Shown: positions 34,978-42,705 of the stretch, one piece after another
Layout: each line of letters begins with the position of its first letter
Position numbering within the stretch: the stretch's first letter is position 1
DNA from: Deltaproteobacteria bacterium
GTDB lineage: Bacteria; Myxococcota_A; UBA9042; PHBI01
Reading direction: 5' to 3'
Assembly: GCA_006226565.1 (NCBI GenBank)
Contig: SBGO01000067.1
Coordinates: 1 to 43,227, forward strand
Length of the DNA: 43,227 nt
Program-made: the position numbers and the translations under genes
The notes under the pieces: model-generated
Told to the model about the DNA's origin: nothing
Seen by the model: only the letters and a program-made list of their open reading frames with translations
The model's database searches: none

Positions 34978-35020
34978 AAAATGTGAAGTGATGGGGTCTG
35001 ACCCCAGAACTTCACATTTT
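34978..35020. repeat. 43-bp nested palindrome, copy B
   Basis: Outer arms AAAATGTGAAGT / ACTTCACATTTT pair over 12 bp around GGGGTCTGACCCC, in inverted orientation relative to copy A judged by the central base. Its last two bases form part of the TAA stop (35019-35021) of the minus-strand lipoprotein gene. With copy A it occupies most of the 106-bp gap between two convergent genes and could act as a bidirectional terminator. Confidence 0.9.
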
Positions 35021-35804
35021 ACTCCGCGCTGTCGGCCGGGCAGGCGCCCGTCAGCGCGTTCGTCCACGCGGCGCTCATCTCGACGCCGACGTCCCCCTCG
35101 ATGTCCGCCGGCACCAGCGGCCCCCAGTGCCCCGCCAGGCAGCCGTGGTCGTCGACGAGCACCACGTGGTACCAGTCCGCCGAGTAGGAGTGCCAGATGT
35201 CCAGCGCCTCGCCGTCCGGCAGGACCGGGACCGTGTAGGCGGCGAAGTGCGTGCCGACCGCGGCCTCGTCGACCGGGATGCTTCCGATCTGCATGAAGGA
35301 CACCGGCGGCACGGCCTCGTCCCCGACCGCCTCGCCCAGCACCAGCAGCGCGTCGAGCAGCGCCCGGCAGTGGGAGCAGCCGACGTTGCCGAAGAGGAAG
35401 AGCGTGGTCGGCTGGTCGGCGCTGCACACGACCTCCCCCACCGTCGCCGACCGCGGGTTCAGGTCGGTCACGCAGAAGCTCGGCGCCAGCGGGCACCCGC
35501 AGTCCGTCCCGACCGGCACGCAGCGCTTCTCGAGGCACGCGTAGTCGGCGGGGCAGTCCGTCACGCTGCGGCAGCCGGCGACGCACTGATAGTCGTTGCA
35601 GACCTGCCCCTCGCCGCACTCGGCGTCGCGCGTGCACTCCGGCACCTGGCAGGCGCCGGTGGCGAGCTCGCAGATCTGCCCCACCGGGCACTCCCGATTC
35701 TGGGTGCAGCGCGAGTCGATGCACGACGGCGCCGCGGTCCAGGTCAGGAGCGCCAGAACCCCCGACAACAGCGCGAGTGGCGCGCGCTCGAAGCTCGTGG
35801 TCAT
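35019..35804 (-). CDS. Cys-rich lipoprotein with thioredoxin-fold domain
   Basis: This 261-residue protein has an N-terminal hydrophobic segment and a lipobox-like APSC (Cys28). Residues 28-104 hold four EB/Dickkopf-like Cys modules of the form C..dreCp.Gq.C...C (CTQNRECPVGQICELATGAC, CTRDAECGEGQVC, CRSVTDCPADYAC). A thioredoxin-like domain (about 120-255) follows, with CSHC (Cys143, Cys146) in LFLFGNVGCSHCRALLDALL. Such Cys modules are frequent in myxobacterial surface proteins. The CxxC domain suggests a redox or peroxiredoxin-like role in the periplasm. The frame is open upstream, but the signal sequence sets the start at 35804. Its stop codon is formed at the edge of repeat copy B. Confidence 0.86.
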   Translation of the reverse strand: MTTSFERAPLALLSGVLALLTWTAAPSCIDSRCTQNRECPVGQICELATGACQVPECTRDAECGEGQVCNDYQCVAGCRSVTDCPADYACLEKRCVPVGTDCGCPLAPSFCVTDLNPRSATVGEVVCSADQPTTLFLFGNVGCSHCRALLDALLVLGEAVGDEAVPPVSFMQIGSIPVDEAAVGTHFAAYTVPVLPDGEALDIWHSYSADWYHVVLVDDHGCLAGHWGPLVPADIEGDVGVEMSAAWTNALTGACPADSAE

Positions 35805-35951
35805 GACGCCGGCAGTATGCGCCGCGCCCCCGGCCGGGCCAAGCGGGATCTCACCCCGTCCCGGCCGGCGACGAGGTCCGTCCAGCCTCCCTGAGGCCCC
35901 TCCGACGTGCGTGGCTTGCGTCCCCCCGCTCAGCGTGCGACACAGACCCCG

Positions 35952-37712
35952 ATGTCGCCCGAGAAGTCCAGCTGGCGCCGCCTCGCGACACCTCTCATGC
36001 CGATCGTCCGGACCTTCCGGACCTACCGCACCCGCGACCTGCCCCACGACCTCCTCGCCGGGCTCACCGTCAGCGTCGTCGACCTCCCCCAGTCGATGGC
36101 CTTCGCCGTCATCGCCGGCGTCCCCCCGGTCTACGGGCTCTACACCGCGATCTTCCTCGCCTTCCTCGGCGCGCTCTTCACCTCGAGCCGCTTCCTCTCG
36201 GTCGGCCCCACGAACACCCAGAGCCTGCTCATCGCGGCGACGGTGTCGCGCCTCACGCACGACCCCGAGGTCTACGTCCAGCTCGTCATCGCGCTCGCTT
36301 TCGTCAAGGGGGCCATCCAGCTCGTCTTCGCGGCCGTGCGCATGGGGCAGTTCGTGCGCTACGTCAGCGCCACCGTGATGGTCGGCTTCACCGCCGGCGC
36401 CGGCGTCCTCATCTTCGCCGAGCAGGTCCCCAACTTCCTCGGCTTCGCCCGCTCCCACGGCGGCGCCGAGCACCTCCCCGGCGTCCTCGACGTCTTCCGC
36501 GACGTCGCCGCCCACGTCGCCGACATCAACCCCCACGCGGTCCTCCTCGGCGCCGGCTCGCTGACCGTCATGCTGGTCCTGCGCCGCGTCTCCGAGGTCC
36601 TCCCCGGCCCCCTCATCGCCGTGGGCCTCTCGGCCCTCGTCGTCGCCAACGCCGGCTGGACCGACGTCGCCATCGTCGGCGCCCTCCCCGAGGGGCTCCC
36701 CGCCGTCCAGCTGCCCCACCTCGACCTCCCGATCGTCGAGAAGCTCCTCCCCGGCGCCCTCGCCCTCGCGCTCCTCGGGATGCTCGAGTCGGTCGCCATC
36801 GCCAAGTCCATCGCCCACAAGACCGGCCAGCGCATCGACGCCGACCAGGAGTTCTTCGGCCAGGGCTTCGCCAACCTCGTCGGCGCGCTCTTCCAGTCGA
36901 TGCCGGGCTCCGGCAGCTTCTCCCGCACGGCGCTCCAGTACACGGTCGGCGCCCGCACCCGCGTCGCGAGCCTCTTCACGGCCTTCGCCAACGCCGTCTT
37001 CTTCCTGGCCCTGGCGCCGCTCGCCTACCACATCCCGCTGGCCTCGCTCGCGGCCATCCTCTTCTACGTCGCCTACAAGCTCATCGACGGCCGCGCCATC
37101 TGGCGGATCGTCCGCTCGAGCCGCGCGGACGCCGTCGTCGCCCTCGTCACCCTCGCCTCGGCCCTGCTGCTCCCGCTGACCTACGCCATCTACGTCGGCA
37201 TCTTCCTCAACATCGCCCTCTACCTGAAGCGCGCGAGCCAGCTGCATCTGCTCCACATGGAGCCGATCAGCGCCGCCGGCTTCCGCGAGCACCCGGTCGC
37301 CCCCGGCGACGAGCCCGAGGACGACATCCTCATCCTGCACCTCGAGGGGGACCTCTTCTTCGGCATCGCCGACGAGCTCGAGGACCGCCTCCGCGCCATC
37401 GAGGCGGGGCCCACCCAGGTGGTCATCTTCCGCCTCAAGCGGACCCACTCGATCGACGCCTCCATCCTCTTCGTCCTCGACCGCTTCGTCGGCCGGATGC
37501 ACGAGGGCGATCGGCACGTGCTCATGTGCGGCGTCCCGGCCGGCGCGCGGCGCGCGATGCGCGGCTTCGGCCTCGAGGAGCGCATCGGCCGCGACAACCT
37601 CTGGGACGCCGTGCCCGACACCTTCACGACCACGCGCGCCGCCCTGAAGCACGCGCGGGCGCTGATCGGCAAGCGATCGGCGCCCGACGCGTTCCTCGGC
37701 GCCGGCATCTGA
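35952..37712 (+). CDS. SulP-family anion transporter with STAS domain
   Basis: This 586-residue inner-membrane protein has the SulP signature region (DLPQSMAFAVIAGVPPVYGL, early helices), about 12 or more membrane helices to about residue 430, and a cytoplasmic STAS domain (about 455-565). The STAS part starts DILILHLEGDLFFGIADEL and contains VIFRLKRTHSIDAS, where the Ser-Ile-Asp-Ala-Ser loop lines the nucleotide-binding-like groove. The family moves sulfate, bicarbonate or other anions with Na+ or H+. I prefer ATG 35952; an upstream start at 35907 would add 15 residues, and neither has a clear ribosome site. Its neighbours on both sides handle thiols, so sulfate is a plausible but unproven substrate. 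No carbonic anhydrase is fused or adjacent. Confidence 0.93.
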   Translation: MSPEKSSWRRLATPLMPIVRTFRTYRTRDLPHDLLAGLTVSVVDLPQSMAFAVIAGVPPVYGLYTAIFLAFLGALFTSSRFLSVGPTNTQSLLIAATVSRLTHDPEVYVQLVIALAFVKGAIQLVFAAVRMGQFVRYVSATVMVGFTAGAGVLIFAEQVPNFLGFARSHGGAEHLPGVLDVFRDVAAHVADINPHAVLLGAGSLTVMLVLRRVSEVLPGPLIAVGLSALVVANAGWTDVAIVGALPEGLPAVQLPHLDLPIVEKLLPGALALALLGMLESVAIAKSIAHKTGQRIDADQEFFGQGFANLVGALFQSMPGSGSFSRTALQYTVGARTRVASLFTAFANAVFFLALAPLAYHIPLASLAAILFYVAYKLIDGRAIWRIVRSSRADAVVALVTLASALLLPLTYAIYVGIFLNIALYLKRASQLHLLHMEPISAAGFREHPVAPGDEPEDDILILHLEGDLFFGIADELEDRLRAIEAGPTQVVIFRLKRTHSIDASILFVLDRFVGRMHEGDRHVLMCGVPAGARRAMRGFGLEERIGRDNLWDAVPDTFTTTRAALKHARALIGKRSAPDAFLGAGI

Positions 37713-37734
37713 CCGGCGCCGCTCGCGCTCGGCC

Positions 37735-38976
37735 CTAGAGGGGCGTGAAGTCGGCGCAGCGCTCGCCGGTGAGGACCGCGAGGGCCTCGTGCACCTGGTC
37801 GAAGGTGACCCCGCCCACGAAGCGGGCGACCTCGGTCCCGTCGACGTCCTCGAAGACCAGGGTCGGGGTGCCGCGGACGCCGCGCTTGTTCGCGAAGCCC
37901 TTGTTGGCGCTCTCGCTGATGTCGACCCGCTCGACGCGCAGCCCGCGCCCGCTGCACGTCTGCCCGAGCGCGGCGACGAGCGGCGCGATCTTGTGGCAGT
38001 TCGGGCAGTCGGGCTTATGGAAGAAGAGGACGCGCGCCTCGCCCACGTTCTTGGCGGCGGCGGCGCTGTCGGCGGCCGCGAGGTCGGCGGCGGTGACCGG
38101 GTCGGCCTCGCAGTACTCGCCGGCGCCGTCGCACGCCTCGGCGCCCGGATCGGAGGTGGGCGCCGCGTGGTCGGCGCCCGGGCTCGCCTGGGCGATGCGC
38201 GGGCTCGGGTGCTCGAGCGCGTTGGCCTTGGCCTCGTGGGCGAGGTCGACCGACATCTCGGCGGAGGCGTCCTCGCCGATGCCGAAGCCGAGCAGCGTGA
38301 TGTTGTCGGTCACCATGAGGACGCCGATGACGGCGAGGGCCACGCCGGTCGCCTTCTCGATCCTGGGGATGAAGCGCTTGATGCGGTTGAGGAGCGTGAC
38401 GCCGCCGCCGGCGAGGACGGCCACGACGAGGAGCGGCACGCCGATGCCCGCCGAGTAGACGAGGAGGTTGAGCGCGCCCTCGGAGATGTGGGCGGTGCTG
38501 ACGGCGGTGTAGGTCAGGATGGCGCCGAGGACCGGCCCGATGCACGGGGTCCAGCCGAAGGCGAAGGTGAGGCCCATGGTGAACGCGCCGAGCGGCCCGA
38601 TGCGCTTGCCGCCGCCGCTCAGGTGGAAGCGCTTCTCCCGCTCGAGGAAGGAGATGTGGAGCCAGCCGAGGAACTTCAAGCCGAAGACGAAGACGAGGAG
38701 GCCGCCGAGCTGCTGCAAGAGCAGGCGGTTCTCGAGCAGGGAGGCCCCGAGCGCCGTCGCGGTCAGCCCGAGCAGGATGAAGACCACGGTGAAGCCCATG
38801 ATGAACGAGAAGCCGTTCACGAAGAGCCGCATGCGGGCGCGGGGCGAGATCTCCTCGCCGTCGCCCAGGGCGCCGCCCATCAGGACAGAGAGGTAGATGG
38901 GGATGAGCGGCAGCACGCACGGGCTCGCGAAGGTCGCGAGGCCTGCGAGGAAGATGGTACCGGTCTCGAGCTCCAT
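37735..38976 (-). CDS. CcdA-type membrane protein fused to a thioredoxin domain
   Basis: This 413-residue protein is built like a compact DsbD. Six to seven membrane helices of the CcdA/DsbD-beta family (residues 5-232) carry the two redox Cys, C20 (SPCVLPLIP) and C145 (GWTPCIGP). An Ala/Asp-rich linker (about 233-312) precedes a thioredoxin domain with CPNC (C324, C327) and the cis-Pro loop GVRGTPTLVFED. It takes electrons from cytoplasmic thioredoxin and delivers them to the periplasm for cytochrome c maturation or disulfide reduction. I start at ATG 38976, with GGAAGG five bases before. It converges with the SulP gene (22-base gap). It fits the thiol genes and the nine-haem cytochrome in this window. 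Confidence 0.93.
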   Translation of the reverse strand: MELETGTIFLAGLATFASPCVLPLIPIYLSVLMGGALGDGEEISPRARMRLFVNGFSFIMGFTVVFILLGLTATALGASLLENRLLLQQLGGLLVFVFGLKFLGWLHISFLEREKRFHLSGGGKRIGPLGAFTMGLTFAFGWTPCIGPVLGAILTYTAVSTAHISEGALNLLVYSAGIGVPLLVVAVLAGGGVTLLNRIKRFIPRIEKATGVALAVIGVLMVTDNITLLGFGIGEDASAEMSVDLAHEAKANALEHPSPRIAQASPGADHAAPTSDPGAEACDGAGEYCEADPVTAADLAAADSAAAAKNVGEARVLFFHKPDCPNCHKIAPLVAALGQTCSGRGLRVERVDISESANKGFANKRGVRGTPTLVFEDVDGTEVARFVGGVTFDQVHEALAVLTGERCADFTPL

Positions 38977-39143
38977 GGCGCCTTCCGTCGGCTGGGGTCC
39001 GGAACCAGGAGCCATCACCTCTCCAGAGTGTGCCGCGCTCGGTGCGCTTCTTGGGCGCGGCGCGGTGACGCACGCGGGCGGCGGTGGGCGATCTCGCCGC
39101 GCAAATTCTTGCCCCAGCGGCACACCGGTCGTACGACGCGCGA

Positions 39144-39638
39144 ATGGATAAACGCGCGCTGACGACCCAGATGATCGCCCAGGTCCGAGAGGCCATCGCC
39201 GTGGCGGAGCGCGAGGCCGCCGCCGCCGCCGAGGCCGCCCGCGACGGAGAGGAGCCGGCCGCCCGGCGCGAGGACGCGCGCATGGCCATCGAGTACGGCG
39301 GGCTCGCGCGCGGCCAGCAGCAGCGCGTGAAGCAGGCGCGCCTGATGCTCGCGGCCATCGAGTCGTTCCACCCGGGGCCCATCGCCCGCGGGGGGGCCAT
39401 CGAGGTCGGCGCGATCATCGAGATCGAGGACGAGGAGACCGGCGCGGGCCGCACCCTCTTCCTCGCGCCGGCGGGCGCCGGGCTCGAGCTGACCGGACCG
39501 GACGGCGACGGCTTCCTCCAGGTCGTCACGCCCAGCTCGCCGATCGGCAAGGCGGCCATGGGCCAGCGCGAGGGCGACTCCATCGACGTCACGGTCGACG
39601 GCGAGACGCGGAGCTGGGAGATCACCTGGGTCGCCTGA
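39144..39638 (+). CDS. GreA/GreB-like transcription elongation factor
   Basis: This 164-residue protein has the Gre layout. An N-terminal coiled coil (about 3-75) carries acidic residues near its tip (ARDGEEPAARREDARMAIEY). A C-terminal FKBP-like domain ends with VVTPSSPIGKAAMGQREGDS, equal to the family's SP.S.LGRAL.G...GD signature. Gre factors enter the RNA polymerase secondary channel and stimulate cleavage of backtracked RNA. The coiled-coil sequence is more Ala-rich than in E. coli GreA, so this may be a Gre-like paralogue. The ATG at 39144 is preferred over an upstream GTG because the domain starts there. It lies 76 bases before menB on the same strand. Confidence 0.83.
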   Translation: MDKRALTTQMIAQVREAIAVAEREAAAAAEAARDGEEPAARREDARMAIEYGGLARGQQQRVKQARLMLAAIESFHPGPIARGGAIEVGAIIEIEDEETGAGRTLFLAPAGAGLELTGPDGDGFLQVVTPSSPIGKAAMGQREGDSIDVTVDGETRSWEITWVA

Positions 39639-39714
39639 GTGGTTTCTCCGTGGCCCGAGCGGGGCGTTCGCGGGTAAGGTGCCGCCGCCAGACCCGACGA
39701 CAGGAGCGCCCCCG

Positions 39715-40608
<894 letters not shown>

Positions 40609-40621
40609 GTCACCGTCTCTG

Positions 40622-40664
40622 AAAATGTGAAGTCGTGGGGTCAGACCCCAAGATCTCACATTTT
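40622..40664. repeat. 43-bp nested palindrome, copy C
   Basis: AAAATGTGA / TCACATTTT outer arms flank GGGGTCAGACCCC, the same size and plan as copies A, B and F. It begins 13 bases after the menB stop. The flanks CTGAAAA and TTTTCTCC recur in the next copy, at a period of 50 bp. Confidence 0.9.
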
Positions 40665-40671
40665 CTCCTGA

Positions 40672-40732
40672 AAAGTGTGAAGTCGTGGGGTCAGACCCCA
40701 AGATCTCACCAGACCCCACGATCTCACATTTT
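40672..40732. repeat. Rearranged palindrome copies D and E
   Basis: Bases 40672-40709 match the first 38 positions of copy C (one difference), then 40710-40732 repeat its last 23 positions (one difference). The result is a 61-bp composite with a duplicated 3' half. It looks like a fusion of two copies by unequal recombination or replication slippage. Confidence 0.85.
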
Positions 40733-40738
40733 CTCCAT

Positions 40739-40823
40739 CCAGCACCCGACCCGCGTGGAAGAAAGTGTGAAGTGATGGGGTCTGACCCCCGATCTTCACA
40801 TTTTCGTCCAGCACCCGCGTGGA
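40739..40823. repeat. Direct repeat flanking palindrome copy F
   Basis: CCAGCACCCGACCCGCGTGGA (40739-40759, with a central GACCC variation) recurs as CCAGCACCCGCGTGGA at 40808-40823, on either side of copy F. It may be a duplication created when the element arrived, or an older tandem repeat into which it moved. The second copy ends at the GGAG ribosome site of the lipase gene. Confidence 0.75.
40762..40804. repeat. 43-bp nested palindrome, copy F
   Basis: AAAGTGTGAAG / CTTCACATTTT arms flank GGGGTCTGACCCC, in the same orientation as copy B. It ends 24 bases before the lipase-like lipoprotein start, so its hairpin would lie in that gene's leader or just upstream of its promoter. Confidence 0.9.
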
Positions 40824-40828
40824 GTGAC

Positions 40829-41959
40829 ATGCGCACGAACCGACTCGACCTCGTCCTCGTCGTCGTCGCCCTCGGAGCCTCTCCCGCCTGCGACGACGGG
40901 GCGGACGCCGGCGACCCCGAGACCGCCACGCCGACCAAGGCCGAGGCGGCCGAGCGCACCGACACGGGCAAGGCCGACTGGTCGCTCGACGTCTGCCAGA
41001 GCCGGGGCTGGTACGGCGACGGCGCCTGCGACTGGTTCTGCCCGAAGGCCGACCCCGACTGCGCGCTGCCCCCCCTCGGCGCCGAGCCGGAGGGCTTCCC
41101 GACCCGCTATCCGATCGTCCTCCACCACGGCTTCAACGCCAGCACGACCAACAGCTGGGCCTTCAACGGCGTGAAGGAGGTCCTCGAGGCGGACGGCCAC
41201 ACGGTCGCCCTCGGCAGCGCGCCGCCCTACGACAGCCCCATGGTCCGCGCCGGCTACCTCGCGGCCATCGTGGACGACGTCATCGACCGCACCGGCGCCG
41301 ACAAGGTCAACCTCGTCTGCCACTCGATGGGCGGCCTCGACTGCCGCTACCTCGTCGCGGGCCTGGGCTACGGCGACCAGGTCGCCTCCATCACCACCCT
41401 CTCGACCCCCCACCGCGGCACGCGCATCGCCGACGTGGCGCTGAGCCTCGTCCCCGGCGCCTTCGAGGACGCCATCGACCAGCTCGCCTCGCTCTGGGGG
41501 ATGACCTTCAGCGACCTCGCCGCCGACAGCCACGTCCTCGACGCCCTCTACTGGCTCTCCGAGGCCCACGCGCCCGAGCTCAACGACGCCTACCCCGACG
41601 ACCCGGGGGTCTATTACCAGTCCTGGGCCGGCGTCTCGAGCGTCTTCGGGATCCCCAACCCCAAGGACGCCGCCGCCTGTCGGGGCCTCGACCAGCGCCA
41701 CCCCGGGACCGTGGACAAGATGGACGCGCGCCTCGCTGGCGGCGCCGCCGTCGTCGCCCACGGCGTCCAGCTCCTCCCCAACGACGGCATGGCGACCGTC
41801 GAGAGCGCCCTGTGGGGGGAGTTTCGCGGCTGCGTCCCGGCCGATCACCTCGACGAGGTGGGCCAGGTCGGCGACGTCGGCCCCGACCCCCACACCGGCT
41901 TCGACCACCTGCGCTGGTACCGCAACATCGCGTACGACCTGGCCGCGCGCGGCTTCTGA
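40829..41959 (+). CDS. Lipase-like alpha/beta hydrolase lipoprotein
   Basis: This 376-residue protein has a lipoprotein-type signal (MRTNRLDLVLVVVALGASPA, then Cys). A short Cys-rich spacer (about 55-80, VCQSRGWYGDGACDWFC) precedes a bacterial triacylglycerol-lipase-like domain. The triad is visible: Ser166 in VCHSMGGLD, Asp319 in LPNDGMATVES and His360 in GFDHLRW. The oxyanion segment is YPIVLHHGFNAS. The first position of the lipase box is Cys-His, not the usual Gly-His. It probably hydrolyses long-chain esters or polyester at the cell surface. The start at 40829 has GGAG four bases before, within the direct repeat that flanks palindrome F. No foldase gene is adjacent. Confidence 0.9.
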   Translation: MRTNRLDLVLVVVALGASPACDDGADAGDPETATPTKAEAAERTDTGKADWSLDVCQSRGWYGDGACDWFCPKADPDCALPPLGAEPEGFPTRYPIVLHHGFNASTTNSWAFNGVKEVLEADGHTVALGSAPPYDSPMVRAGYLAAIVDDVIDRTGADKVNLVCHSMGGLDCRYLVAGLGYGDQVASITTLSTPHRGTRIADVALSLVPGAFEDAIDQLASLWGMTFSDLAADSHVLDALYWLSEAHAPELNDAYPDDPGVYYQSWAGVSSVFGIPNPKDAAACRGLDQRHPGTVDKMDARLAGGAAVVAHGVQLLPNDGMATVESALWGEFRGCVPADHLDEVGQVGDVGPDPHTGFDHLRWYRNIAYDLAARGF

Positions 41960-41973
41960 GGGAGGGGATGGCG

Positions 41974-42705
41974 ATGGCGACGCCTGACGCGCTCGAGATC
42001 CTCGACGAGGTCCACGCCCGCTTCGGCACGCGCGGGCTCGAGCGCGTCGAGCGCGTGCTCCGCGACAAGGCCGCCGGGACCTCGCCCAAACCCGCGGAGA
42101 AGTTCCAGCGCAGCGACCTCCTCTACATCCCCGGCCTCGACGTCCGCCCCTTCCACGACCGCGCGCGCTTCCCCTGGGCCGCCGCCTTCGAGGCCGCGAC
42201 CGACGAGGTCCGAGGCGAGTGGGAGCGCCTCGAGCGCGACGGCGTCCCCGACGACGAGACCTTCGAGGACCACGGCGACGCCTGGCGCGGGTGGCTCCTC
42301 TACCAGCACGGTCGCTGGCAGGAGCCGGTCGCGAGCCGCAGCCCGAGGACCGTCGACCTCATCCGCTCGACTCCCTACACGGTCGGTGAGTTCCTCTTCT
42401 CCGAGGTCGGCCCCGGCGGCGAGATCCCGTGGCACTCCGGCGGCTGCAACGCGGTGCTCACGGCCCACCTCCCGCTCATCGTCCCCGACGGCTGCCGCAT
42501 CGGCGTGGGCGTCGCGCGCCGGAGCTGGCGGGTGGGCGAGGTCCTCGTCTTCGACGACAGCTTCATCCACGCCGTCTGGAACGACAGCGACCAGCGCCGC
42601 ATCGTGCTCGTCTGGGAGGTGTGGCACCCGGACCTCGTCGGCGTCGAGCGCGAGGCCGTCCACTACGTCTACCAGCGCCTCGTCAACGAGGGGATCTGCG
42701 CGTGA
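41974..42705 (+). CDS. Aspartyl/asparaginyl beta-hydroxylase family protein
   Basis: This 243-residue cytoplasmic protein has a C-terminal double-stranded beta-helix domain (about 130-225) like the Asp/Asn beta-hydroxylases, which are 2-oxoglutarate/Fe(II) oxygenases. Candidate iron ligands are the His of GGEIPWHSGGCNAVLTAHLP and the later His of VFDDSFIHAVWNDSD. The Arg of QRRIVLVWEVWHP would bind 2-oxoglutarate. As in this family, the usual acidic ligand (HxD) is replaced by Gly. I take ATG 41974, which has GGAGGGG at proper spacing; ATG 41968 is too close to that box. It follows the lipase gene by 14 bases, so co-transcription is likely. The protein substrate is unknown. Confidence 0.88.
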   Translation: MATPDALEILDEVHARFGTRGLERVERVLRDKAAGTSPKPAEKFQRSDLLYIPGLDVRPFHDRARFPWAAAFEAATDEVRGEWERLERDGVPDDETFEDHGDAWRGWLLYQHGRWQEPVASRSPRTVDLIRSTPYTVGEFLFSEVGPGGEIPWHSGGCNAVLTAHLPLIVPDGCRIGVGVARRSWRVGEVLVFDDSFIHAVWNDSDQRRIVLVWEVWHPDLVGVEREAVHYVYQRLVNEGICA

